Assembly (NCBI GenBank): GCA_903906515.1
Contig: CAIVKO010000105.1
Location: 1-47,501, forward strand
Length of the DNA stretch: 47,501 bases
Reading direction: 5' to 3'
DNA from: Akkermansiaceae bacterium
GTDB taxonomy: Bacteria > Verrucomicrobiota > Verrucomicrobiia > Verrucomicrobiales > Akkermansiaceae
A program made the position numbers and the translations under genes. Below the pieces are notes generated by a model. That model was given only the letters and a program-made list of their open reading frames with translations, was not told the DNA's origin and searched no databases. Shown here piece after piece: positions 36,901 to 44,559 of this stretch (position 1 is its first letter; each line of letters opens with the position of its first letter).

Positions 36901-37650
36901 GAAATTGCGATTCAGCCACTGGCCGACAAAATCAAAAACCGCGGGGACCATTCTTTCACCCCGGATGGCAATGCGGTCAGAATTCAATTTAACAACAAAA
37001 GAAATGAAATCGTCACCCATGAGGAAAAACTGCCATCGTGGAGCTGCGATTCCGACATGACCCAAGCCCGTGGTATTGGGCTCACTGTGGATGGAGATGG
37101 CAGCGGTGCCATACTTGTTATTCAGCCTAACAGCCGGGGTCGACGCGACTATATTGTTCCCTTGGATTTTAAGGGCGAGCGCAACATTATCATTCCCTGT
37201 GGCGAAGCCGCCTGGGCCGATGCCCGCTGGGGGTGGCGAATGGAGACCAAGGGAAGTCAATATACCGGGCTTAAAAAAGTATCGATGGCGATCGGCAAGG
37301 TTCCCCCCAAAACCAGTGTTGATATTAAAGTTAGCAATTTGCGGGTGCTCCCGGAAATTCCGACGGTCGTGATTAATCCGATCATCAACATCAGCTCAGG
37401 CTCCATGTGCATCACCGGCAAAGTTTACAGTGAATCCTACCTGTGGTTTCAAGGCGGCGATACCGTAGGCGTTTATGACTTGAATTGGAACAAGATCGCA
37501 GATCTGCCGGTCAAAAAGCAAAACTTCATTGCCCCCAAAGGTGCCGTGAAACTTTCGCTGGCCTGTCACGATGCGAATCCCGCACCCTGGCTGGAGTGGC
37601 AATTCTTTGTCAAAGACACGCCGATGGTGTTAGGCGATCACAAGGAATAA
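33979..37650 (+). CDS. Very large secreted protein of unknown family with duplicated N-terminal module
   Basis: 1223 residues from the ATG at 33979, chosen because it starts a clean signal peptide (MNIKQTLKAITLILSL, AIGAE cleavage); a GTG at 33949 gives only a 10-residue extension. I recognise no named family. Residues about 31-229 and 248-447 are tandem copies of one beta-rich module (PGIGFEIQGFAY/PGAGFELCGFDY, TDRYIAFK/TDRYVAFK, PLGGFALY in both). About 448-600 looks like the start of an alpha/beta barrel (KRLYMHTDTWRGEYW, GLGLTIHDVSCS), interrupted near 570-650 by an inserted beta domain (VDSELIEVGQ, then RRGKLQTTPAPHEAKAPL). The barrel-like part resumes (IQDSAESHTVNHPWGYAKF) to about 850. 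The C-terminus (about 1000-1223) is a jelly-roll, carbohydrate-binding-like region. Its place between GH29 and a DUF5703 protein suggests a candidate glycoside hydrolase or lyase; this is inference. Confidence 0.75.
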   Translation: MNIKQTLKAITLILSLVVGLAAIGAEGPAEITAGKISLKFTSDGKPKSFKVGDKELLNEQNPGIGFEIQGFAYNYGNPSTIRFKDLQYDGKTLVASIGANLRVTLEVKTTDRYIAFKISRVEGLPRKNRLGLRFNMNVADTVKVLPLDAATKTSATGCDIRWPWLWMRSDNVPLGGFALYDSAQEKDAAALFLHICQTENIAKPSDLKGEWDLAAAKHFFTDCQAQWADPDLAELKKASSPGTASAVEIKANKIQLKFSATGKPAAFIINGSEALNAKDPGAGFELCGFDYAEGKQVTFPLNQLLYDGKQLIASNGRKVRVTFEVSITDRYVAFKMKSMEGISPESRLWLQFRMNTAVKTKALALDYMCGVGRQGNAIAINWYWLWDNSANHPLGGFALYAPTNGEDEDETLLHLWANAGLPHPKIKGEWNVETARKWLLDWQTQFADVSKMVISAKTTAELYALADYAAKMDIKRLYMHTDTWRGEYWPNKFSFLHLNPATFPKGEEDFQKFASYTRAKGLGLTIHDVSCSIGNQDPDYVVGKIDPRLAKWIQGTLAQAASATDKTIYFKPNPGEEMPITLDRSITGPSQTSPQNNINIICVDSELIEVGQFTDTDKEMWTLKNCRRGKLQTTPAPHEAKAPLAGLLRPYGQVFTANNDTTLVEELGRRMAEFYNRNNIVHCIQDSAESHTVNHPWGYAKFAQAVYTNLDHPTTSNNSGGTPMPCHFEYKFNSSKKAMRTSADDEVASTNSSDQPAPLTPTERNGLTIPLTIARNGRPATTPYEMFSLVGKPVAAGLRSIGIYKPEPMFGITMETLQNQGLSAYAAAVVVNWKKAGQLLTEAQREMILASSDHVIFRAANEQGRLSVTPLRMLYREGIDIPWREGSEFGPIVPRQYVKTGDNLEVVNPYADQEPEFIIHVMNALDASPAATLRAPQPATASGKDGSIIDSYNIGAGIKTSEGSRASAGSAKAAEIAIQPLADKIKNRGDHSFTPDGNAVRIQFNNKRNEIVTHEEKLPSWSCDSDMTQARGIGLTVDGDGSGAILVIQPNSRGRRDYIVPLDFKGERNIIIPCGEAAWADARWGWRMETKGSQYTGLKKVSMAIGKVPPKTSVDIKVSNLRVLPEIPTVVINPIINISSGSMCITGKVYSESYLWFQGGDTVGVYDLNWNKIADLPVKKQNFIAPKGAVKLSLACHDANPAPWLEWQFFVKDTPMVLGDHKE
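34069..35320 (+). repeat. Coding tandem duplication: two 200-residue modules
   Basis: 34069-34665 and 34720-35320 encode two diverged copies of one domain. Shared positions include GKP near the start, the PGxGFE motif, YDGKxLxAS, RVTxEV, TDRYxAFK, xxEGx, the LRFNMN/LQFRMN strand, two Trp residues and PLGGFALY. Identity is visible at protein level but low at DNA level, so the duplication is old. Confidence 0.75.
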
Positions 37651-37657
37651 TGGAACC

Positions 37658-39910
37658 ATGAAACCCATCGAAGCAACGTTCGTTTATGCACATATCTATT
37701 GCGCCGCATCAGTCAGCGTAGCCCTGGCGTTGCTTTCAGCGTCCTGCGCCGCCTCGGAGGTGCAAGTGAAATCTGGCGTGGATAACTCCAATGTTGTCTG
37801 GGATTCGCCGAGCACAGACTCCCGAGGGTCGATGCCGATCGGCAACGGCGATATCGGTGCAAACGTCTGGGTCGAACCCACGGGTGACCTGCTGTTGTTG
37901 TTGTCCAAAACCGATGCGTGGGATGAAAACATGCGGTTGGTCAAACTCGGCCAGGTGCGCATCCGTCTGGAGCCCGCCTTGGATGTTCAGTCTGGGTTCC
38001 GTCAGGAATTGAAACTCCGTGATGGTGCGATTGAAATCCAGACATCGCGGGCCACCCTTCGTGTCTGGATTGACGCCCATCATCCGGTGGTGCAGGTGGA
38101 TGGCCGATCATTAGACAACAAGCCGCTGGCGGTTGTCGCCGACCTTGAGGTATGGCGCAAGGGAAAGAAACCGTGTGATCCAGGGTATCCCAATTTTGTG
38201 GAGCCCGCGCCATTTTCCTGGCCCGACACCGTGATGAAGGCCGCCGGGAATGAAGTGGCCTGGTATCATCGTAACGCTGTCTCGCCCTGGCTATCCAACC
38301 TCAAGATTCAAAAGTTGGAAGCACTGGCGAAAACAGAGCAAGACCCGATTCAAGACCGTACCTTTGGTGCCGTCATGAAGGGGGATGGTATGATTGCCAC
38401 CTCCGACACCCAACTCAAAACTGCCAAGCCCCTGTCCGAGTTTTCCCTTCGCGTTCATGCACTCACGCAACCCAACGCGACGGCAGAGGAGTGGCGCGCC
38501 TCCTTGGCGAAACAGACCGCCACCACGGAGGTGGTTCCGTCTGCAGAGCGTCTAGTGGCCCACCGCCAGTGGTGGGCGGCGTTTTGGGACCGAAGCTGGA
38601 TTTCCCTGAGTGGTGATGCGAAGGCGGTGGCTGTATCGCGCGGGTACACGCTACAACGCTGGGTCAGCGCCTGCAGCGGTCGCGGCGCGTATCCGATCAA
38701 GTTCAACGGCTCCATCTTTGTCGTGGACCAGGCTGGCAAGTTTGGCGACGGCACCGATTTCCGGAAATGGGGAGGCTGTTATTGGTACCAAAACACGCGG
38801 TTGTCTTACTGGCCGATGCTGTTGTCGGGAGACGGTGACATGATGCTACCCTTTTTCAGCCTTTACCAGAAGGCACTGCCGGCACGCCGTCTCGCCACAC
38901 AAACGTATTACGGACATGCCGGCGCGTTTTTCCCGGAAACCATGACCCTCTGGGGCACCTACAATGACAAAAACTATGGGCCCGACCGCACGGGAAAACC
39001 GGATGGACTGACCGACAACGCCTTCATTCGTTATTACTGGCAGAATGGCCTCGAATCCATCATGTTGATGCTTGATTACTACGATTTCACACAAGATGAG
39101 ACCTTCCGCGACAACATGCTGATTCCGTTTGCCACCGATATTCTGGCCTTCTTCGACCAGCATTGGCAGCGGGACAGCAACGGCAAAATTCTCTTCACCC
39201 CTTCTCAATCGCTGGAAACCTGGCACAGCACCACCAATCCGCTGCCGGAGATCGCGGGTCTGCGCTATGTCCTCCCTCGGCTGTTGGAAATCACTGCGAA
39301 TTCAACGCTGAAAGCCGCCTGGCAGAAGCTGCTTGCTGACCTGCCCCTCGTCCCATTGAGCCCCAAACCCAATCAGCGCATCCTTCCAGCGGAAAAGTTT
39401 GACAAAAAATGCAACACCGAAAATCCTGAGCTTTATGCCCTGTTTCCCTATCGGCTTTACACCTTGGCTGCCGGCGAGGATGCACTTGCTATCGGAAAAA
39501 ATAGTTACACCGCACGACGTCACAAGGAAAATGACTGCTGGCGGCAGGACCCCATACAGGCTGCGCTCTTGGGATTAAGTGCCGAAGCGCGCAACGGTGT
39601 AGCCGGAAGAGTTTCCCGTGTTGCGCCGGGCTTCCGCTTCCCTGTCATGTGGGCCGCCAGTTGTGACTGGATGCCAGACCAAGACCATGGCGGTGTCCTG
39701 CAGGTCGCTCTACAATACATGCTCCTTCAGTATGAGGGCAACCGTATGCTCCTCCTCCCTGCCTGGCCGAAGGAATGGAACGCTAGTTTCAAGCTACACG
39801 CGCCGAAAAACACCACGGTGGAAGGCCGCGTGGAAGGCGGCAAGCTGATGGATATCAAGGTCGTGCCGGAGTCGCGGCGTAAAGACCTCGATATCCGTGA
39901 TGCGCAATGA
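37658..39910 (+). CDS. Secreted DUF5703-type protein, GH95/GH65-like putative glycosidase
   Basis: 750 residues. A hydrophobic signal region covers about 10-32 (ALLSASCAAS; the Cys could make it a lipoprotein). The N-terminal domain (NVVWDSPSTDSRGSMPIGNG, then DIGANVWVEPTGDLLLLLSK) matches the DUF5703 N-terminal signature and parallels the GH95 super-sandwich opening. From about 310 the protein is rich in helices and Trp (RQWWAAFWDRSWI, KWGGCYWYQNTRLSYWPML), as in an (alpha/alpha)6 barrel. A conserved-looking ETMTLWGTYND segment and SQSLETWHSTTNPLPE near 530 could hold acidic catalytic residues, but I cannot assign them. It lies 7 bases after the unknown 1223-residue gene and ends the second run. 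No activity has been assigned in what I know of this family; a glycosidase role is inference. Confidence 0.75.
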   Translation: MKPIEATFVYAHIYCAASVSVALALLSASCAASEVQVKSGVDNSNVVWDSPSTDSRGSMPIGNGDIGANVWVEPTGDLLLLLSKTDAWDENMRLVKLGQVRIRLEPALDVQSGFRQELKLRDGAIEIQTSRATLRVWIDAHHPVVQVDGRSLDNKPLAVVADLEVWRKGKKPCDPGYPNFVEPAPFSWPDTVMKAAGNEVAWYHRNAVSPWLSNLKIQKLEALAKTEQDPIQDRTFGAVMKGDGMIATSDTQLKTAKPLSEFSLRVHALTQPNATAEEWRASLAKQTATTEVVPSAERLVAHRQWWAAFWDRSWISLSGDAKAVAVSRGYTLQRWVSACSGRGAYPIKFNGSIFVVDQAGKFGDGTDFRKWGGCYWYQNTRLSYWPMLLSGDGDMMLPFFSLYQKALPARRLATQTYYGHAGAFFPETMTLWGTYNDKNYGPDRTGKPDGLTDNAFIRYYWQNGLESIMLMLDYYDFTQDETFRDNMLIPFATDILAFFDQHWQRDSNGKILFTPSQSLETWHSTTNPLPEIAGLRYVLPRLLEITANSTLKAAWQKLLADLPLVPLSPKPNQRILPAEKFDKKCNTENPELYALFPYRLYTLAAGEDALAIGKNSYTARRHKENDCWRQDPIQAALLGLSAEARNGVAGRVSRVAPGFRFPVMWAASCDWMPDQDHGGVLQVALQYMLLQYEGNRMLLLPAWPKEWNASFKLHAPKNTTVEGRVEGGKLMDIKVVPESRRKDLDIRDAQ

Positions 39911-39953
39911 AGCGCCTTTCTCCTTTATAAAATAAGGGTAGTGAACCGCGTCC

Positions 39954-40112
39954 CTACCTTGTAATCAAATTCAGAATCGACTTCTGGACGTGCAATCGGT
40001 TTTCAGCCTGATCAAAAATGGTAATGCTGGGGGGCAGGGCGAGTTCTATCAATTTGGGTTGTTCGCGAAGCCGCTGAAAAAGGGGGCGCGTCGTTACATG
40101 GATACATCGCGC
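39954..40112 (-). pseudogene. 3' relic of ornithine carbamoyltransferase (argF/argI-type)
   Basis: Read on the minus strand, the frame between a TAA (40113-40115) and a TAG (39954-39956) ends in FDQAENRLHVQKSILNLI followed by TR. The core FDQAENR(L/M)H is the hallmark C-terminal helix of ornithine carbamoyltransferases. The residues upstream do not show the expected HCLPAHRG motif, so only about the last 25 codons are recognisable. The fragment has no start and is antisense to every neighbour. It is either debris of a deleted arginine gene or the displaced 3' end of a gene hit by an insertion or rearrangement. Confidence 0.7.
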
Positions 40113-40132
40113 TTAAAAAGGTGCCTGGCCGG

Positions 40133-40155
40133 CATCCTATAAAATGAGGATAGGC
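40133..40155. repeat. 23-base repeat, copy 2 (hairpin-forming)
   Basis: The block starts with CATCCTATAAAATGAGG and ends GATAGGC; 22 of 23 bases match 9744-9766 in the same orientation. ATCCT (40134-40138) pairs with AGGAT (40147-40151). It sits 93 bases upstream of the gene at 40249, as copy 1 sits upstream of the gene at 9940. Confidence 0.7.
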
Positions 40156-40248
40156 GATCATGGGCGGAATTGACTACGATGTGGGTCTTCGATCAGTTAT
40201 AAGCTGAGGCCAAATTTAAAAACCTTTTTCCCCTAACGATACTCCTTG

Positions 40249-43200
40249 ATGAAAATCCTCACTTCCCATCTGTCCGCGCCCCGCATAATTCTCATCGCTG
40301 CGATGCTGGGCTCGTTGCTTGGTTTCCAACGGGCGTATGCCGCCGCTGAGCGTGCGGATAATTACGAGATGGCCATGGCACGGGCGAAAGCCGCCGGCAA
40401 GGACATCGTGGTGTTCCAGCGCGGCAGTGACTGGAACCGGCTCGGCGAGATGCTCTATCAGGATGTCTGGTTGAAGGATGAATTTGCCAAGGAACTCGGC
40501 GACGGTTTCGTGCTGGTGGCGGTGGATCGGCCGGAGGCCGCTACGGGGGCGGCGGCGTTGCGGCTCGCGAATTTGTCGGATGCGAAGACCCCGCTCCCGT
40601 CCAACGAAGTGACAGCCGTGGAATCGGATGCGAAGGTTCCTTTCGCCGCACGTCCTGACGGTGCCTTCCTGGCGAAGGCCAGTCCCAATCCAGACAAGGA
40701 TACGTTGACACTCAAGCTCAAAGTCAAAGGCGGTGGTCGCGTCCTGCGTCTGGATTTTCCTACCGACTCCAGCCTGCCAGCCACCGGCCCGGGACGGGCG
40801 ACTAACGGAAATTTCTGCGTCTCCGAAATCGTAGTTCGCAATGCAGGCAAAGCACTCGCCATCACCGCCGCCTGGGCCAACTCCGGTAGGCCTGAACAGG
40901 GTGCCTGGCGGGCCATTGATGGCATCGAGGACCAACCGGACAACTTCTGGAATGCGCTGACCAATGACGGTCATCGCAGAACTCTGTTTCTACTTTTAAA
41001 AGACGCCCTCCAGCCTGGAGTAATCCTTTCAATCCAGCTCCAATGCCTCAGCAACAGCAAACAACATGTGCCGGGCTGTGTGCGTGTGGCTTCCCTCCAT
41101 GACGCCGCGACGGAAGCCGATTTGCGTGCCTGCACCGAGGATGAGCAGAAGGCCGCGTTGAACGTGAAATACACCTGGTGGGATACCACCATCTGTCCGC
41201 GCGTCGCCCTGCTGGACCGCGAGGGCCGAGCTGTCGCCTGTGAGAACAAGCCACGCCTCGGTCTAACACCCAAGACCATGGCGGCACGGGTGAAAGAATT
41301 GCGGACCATCCGCGAAAACCGCGATGCCTTGTGGGCCAAGGCGGACGCGGCGCAAGGCCCCGCCCGGGCGGAGTTGTTGCGCCAGGGACTCGACGCGATG
41401 GCAATCGCCAACTGGCCGGGCAACGACAAATGTTATATGCTCGTTCACGACAAGATCCGCGTGGCCGACCCCAAGGACGAGAGTGGCGCTGTGCGCTGGC
41501 TCACCTTCGGCGGCGATCCGCGCGATGGCTTGAAGTGGGCTGAACCGAGTTGGTCGCAGGCCATTGCGAACAAGCCACTCACCGACAAGGATTTCATGGA
41601 GGCCTTGGCGCGCATCGACAAGGAACTCAAGGACCCGCGCAACAAGGTGCTCGACCACGAGCGCATCCAGCGCATCATGATCGCCAAATACCTGGTTTAC
41701 AGCCGCTGGCCGAAACATCAGGAACAACGATACGACATCCAACGCGAAATCGCGGCGCTCGATCCCGATACGTTCTGGGGGATCGGCGCGATTGGCGACC
41801 TCGCCATGCACCATCAAACCGCGACGCCGATGTTGACCTACGGCTGGGCGGCAAATCAGGTGAAGCCCGGACCCAACACATGGGACATGGCAGATACATC
41901 CTATCTTTTCGACCATGCCGGCTCTTACAAAATCCGACTGGTTGTCAAAGGCGGCAAGGGAGCCCTGACGATCCGGCGCATTGCAATGCTGGACGGCACG
42001 AATGTTCTATCAGAAGCGAGGCCGGAGTTCCGTCTCGGCCAGGGCAATACCACCGTGGAAGTGGACTTGAACCTGAAGGAATGGCGTGCCGCCCACCGCT
42101 TGGTGCTGCGTCTGGAGGTGGATGCAGGTGCCGGCCAAACCGATATTGCGGGTGAAATCGTGGTCGAACCGCAATTGCCTGTCTTGCCCGCCATCACCGC
42201 CAAACCCACGGCGACCGATGAAAAAACCCGGATGTTGAACGGCGGCTTGATTCCCGAGCTCCAACAGAAGCTGGACGCGATTCTGACGGCCGGAACCACG
42301 AGGGACGGGCCCATTACCATCGCTCCGGATGTGCAGGCGGCCTTGGCGCAAGCCACCCTGATCCGCCTCTGCGGCGCGGAAAAGGTCGGAAACATCGCCA
42401 AACGTGACGGAGGCGCGATGTTTCTCCAGTCCTTGTTCAAGGATCCGGTGTGGCTGGATTCGTTGCTGGCCTCCGGCAAGGCGGATTGGCCCCAGTCACT
42501 GGAGAACCTTTATCTACTGAGGAGATATGGCAAAGGATGGGAGCAGCCTTTCCTTCAGCGGCTCGCCACCGCGCTCGCACTGCAATGGGGCAAGAGATCG
42601 TCCTATCAATTGGTGGACCGCTTCGCCCATATCCAACAGGCTTTGCGTGACGGATTGATGCATGTCAGTTTCGAGAGTTTGAACGTGCGGGAACTGCGTT
42701 GGGCGGTTTACACGGATGGCACCGCCAGGGACTATCAGTTTCTGCTGGATGACCGGCAGACCCGCCTGCGGGACTACCTCGGGGCGCATGGTGGCATTCG
42801 CTATGTCAGCTTCAATGCCTACGGAGTTTCGGTTCAGGACGGCTGGAACTATCTTGCTCCCTGGGCGCATGTGTATGGTGGTCGTTTCATAATCCACAAA
42901 AAGGTCGGTGGAGTGTGCGGGGCGGTCTCTACCTATGCCTCGGTCACTGCCAGAGCTCACGGCATCCCCTCCATCGATATCGCCCAGCCCCGCCACTGCG
43001 CGTTCATCGTCCGGTCCGGTCAGGAATGGCCGGTAGGCAACAGCGTGAACTGGCCAAGCTCGGTCACCGCGCCCGGTTGGGACGGCACGAGTTATGCCAC
43101 CCAGAACCGTTTGTATGAACCGGTCAATCAGGACCACGAGCGCTTCATTGCGGCCACCCGCCTCGGTTGGTTGGCGCAATGGCAGGCGGAGCGCGCCAAG

Positions 43201-44361
43201 GCCGGCACCGACTGGATGAAAACCTATCAACAGGCGATTGCCGCGCAACCGACCAACTACGGAACCTGGCTCGAAATCATCAAACTGCTGGAAGCCGCCA
43301 AGGATACGCCGGCCGCGACATGGCTCGATCTGGGACAACGGGCCGCGCGCACGTTCTCCGCCTACAACGAAGCGGGCTGGACATTGACCCGGCGTTGCCT
43401 GGATAAAGCGTTTCCGGCAATGAAGCCCGCCGCACGGATGGAGGTCCTGCTCGCGTGCAACCGGGAACTGCGGCAGGAAAACTGGTATAAGCCTGATAGT
43501 TTTCCATACGACGGAATTCTCGACTGGCAGAACAAGAGCCTCGGAGATCCGGCGCTGGGTGTGGAGTTGTTCGGAAAGCTGTTAGTCATTCATTATAGCG
43601 ACAAGCCGAACTGTAACTTCATTTTCGGCAACGTGATGAGCTGGGGTTCGAAGCGATTCGCCGGCAATCCGGCAACGGCTCCGGCTTATGCCAAGGCAAT
43701 GGCGGCGTTCTTCCAGGCCAAGGGCGCGTCCATCGACGAGAATCTGCTAGTCACCACATTGAAGACGAGCATCCGCAAGGCCAGCGAGGCTGGCGACATC
43801 GTCAGCTATCATCTTTGGACCGATATGGCGGAGAAATTGCTGCCGCCGCCCAAGCCCGACGATGTATACCTGAAACCGGCCCAGGTGGCGGCCTATCCGA
43901 AATACCAATCATTTCCCGGTAACCTGCTGAGTCAGGACGGAATGCTGCAAACCAGTAGCGCTCACGCGGACGACCAACCGCTGTCATACCGGCAGGTCCT
44001 GAGCGGCGGGTCTATCGGTTGGTTCGACACCGCCAGCGACAAGAAGCCATGGGCGCAGGTGCAGTTGCCCGGCGAGGGCGAACTGGCCGGTATCGTCCTG
44101 GTCGGCCGCCATGAATACCCGCGGAACCATGTGGGGTACAAGGCGGCACCGCTCAAGGTGTCGGTCTCGCTGGACGGTAAGACGTGGACGGAAGTCGCCT
44201 CGTTTGAAAAGGACGAGATGGTTTTCCGCGTGGATCTGCAAGGGCGGAACCTGCTGGCGCGTTATGTGCGGGCCGAGCGTGTTCCCGGGCCGCAGGAGAC
44301 CAAGTCATTCGAGCGCTTCAATCTCCGCGGCTTCATGGTTTACGGGAAAAAGTTGTATTAA
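40249..44361 (+). CDS. Giant secreted multidomain protein: degenerate thioredoxin-like, discoidin, transglutaminase-like, discoidin
   Basis: 1370 residues from the ATG at 40249 (a TTG three bases earlier is in frame but unnecessary). Signal peptide 1-31 (FQRAYAAAE). Residues about 35-100 follow the secreted thioredoxin-like pattern (AAGKDIVVFQRGSDWNRLGE), but both cysteines of the usual C-x-x-C are missing, so no redox role is expected. About 150-265 is discoidin-like (RAIDGIEDQPDNFWN). About 790-935 is a transglutaminase-like core: C890 in GVCGAVSTYASVTARAHGIP and H916 in RHCAF; the third residue is unclear (N931/N934 lie where Asp is expected). Helical repeats follow to about 1200, and 1228-1369 is a C-terminal F5/8 type C domain. 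Possible roles: cysteine-peptidase or cross-linking enzyme on glycan-bound substrate, or a non-catalytic scaffold. It stands alone, in front of the kinase gene. Confidence 0.75.
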   Translation: MKILTSHLSAPRIILIAAMLGSLLGFQRAYAAAERADNYEMAMARAKAAGKDIVVFQRGSDWNRLGEMLYQDVWLKDEFAKELGDGFVLVAVDRPEAATGAAALRLANLSDAKTPLPSNEVTAVESDAKVPFAARPDGAFLAKASPNPDKDTLTLKLKVKGGGRVLRLDFPTDSSLPATGPGRATNGNFCVSEIVVRNAGKALAITAAWANSGRPEQGAWRAIDGIEDQPDNFWNALTNDGHRRTLFLLLKDALQPGVILSIQLQCLSNSKQHVPGCVRVASLHDAATEADLRACTEDEQKAALNVKYTWWDTTICPRVALLDREGRAVACENKPRLGLTPKTMAARVKELRTIRENRDALWAKADAAQGPARAELLRQGLDAMAIANWPGNDKCYMLVHDKIRVADPKDESGAVRWLTFGGDPRDGLKWAEPSWSQAIANKPLTDKDFMEALARIDKELKDPRNKVLDHERIQRIMIAKYLVYSRWPKHQEQRYDIQREIAALDPDTFWGIGAIGDLAMHHQTATPMLTYGWAANQVKPGPNTWDMADTSYLFDHAGSYKIRLVVKGGKGALTIRRIAMLDGTNVLSEARPEFRLGQGNTTVEVDLNLKEWRAAHRLVLRLEVDAGAGQTDIAGEIVVEPQLPVLPAITAKPTATDEKTRMLNGGLIPELQQKLDAILTAGTTRDGPITIAPDVQAALAQATLIRLCGAEKVGNIAKRDGGAMFLQSLFKDPVWLDSLLASGKADWPQSLENLYLLRRYGKGWEQPFLQRLATALALQWGKRSSYQLVDRFAHIQQALRDGLMHVSFESLNVRELRWAVYTDGTARDYQFLLDDRQTRLRDYLGAHGGIRYVSFNAYGVSVQDGWNYLAPWAHVYGGRFIIHKKVGGVCGAVSTYASVTARAHGIPSIDIAQPRHCAFIVRSGQEWPVGNSVNWPSSVTAPGWDGTSYATQNRLYEPVNQDHERFIAATRLGWLAQWQAERAKAGTDWMKTYQQAIAAQPTNYGTWLEIIKLLEAAKDTPAATWLDLGQRAARTFSAYNEAGWTLTRRCLDKAFPAMKPAARMEVLLACNRELRQENWYKPDSFPYDGILDWQNKSLGDPALGVELFGKLLVIHYSDKPNCNFIFGNVMSWGSKRFAGNPATAPAYAKAMAAFFQAKGASIDENLLVTTLKTSIRKASEAGDIVSYHLWTDMAEKLLPPPKPDDVYLKPAQVAAYPKYQSFPGNLLSQDGMLQTSSAHADDQPLSYRQVLSGGSIGWFDTASDKKPWAQVQLPGEGELAGIVLVGRHEYPRNHVGYKAAPLKVSVSLDGKTWTEVASFEKDEMVFRVDLQGRNLLARYVRAERVPGPQETKSFERFNLRGFMVYGKKLY

Positions 44362-44442
44362 GCGGTACACAGTGTAATCCATTACTCATGCGCAACTATC
44401 CATCTCCGATGAAATATCAATCAAATATACCAAGGCCATTGT

Positions 44443-44464
44443 TTGTGCCGCACTGTGCGGCCAA
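44443..44464 (+). terminator. Hairpin between the transglutaminase-like and kinase genes
   Basis: GCCGCA (44447-44452) pairs with TGCGGC (44456-44461) around a 3-base loop, and TTG/CAA extends the stem past one bulged T. No U-tract follows, so termination or attenuation is only a possibility. The rest of the 198-base gap shows no gene. Confidence 0.35.
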
Positions 44465-44559
44465 TATCACTCCTCTCGCCCTATGAATTTATGTCTGGGG
44501 TTGACGGGAGCCACCGATGGACTGGGACTCCAGAAGTTCGCGAGATTTCTCATCGATTA

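Larger units (their letters stand above)
39911..40248. other. 338-base intergenic region with gene relic and repeats
   Basis: This is the longest gene-free stretch between intact genes. It holds, in order: a short A/T-rich block TCCTTTATAAAATAAGGG (39921-39938) that looks like a degenerate relative of the 23-base repeat; the antisense carbamoyltransferase relic (39954-40112); the 23-base repeat (40133-40155); and about 90 A/T-rich bases before the ATG at 40249, where a promoter for the next gene is likely but no clear -35/-10 pair can be named. Confidence 0.7.

Noticed and set aside
44443-44559. TTG or ATG starts upstream of the kinase
   Set aside because: They would place about 40 polar residues in front of the signal peptide starting at 44560.
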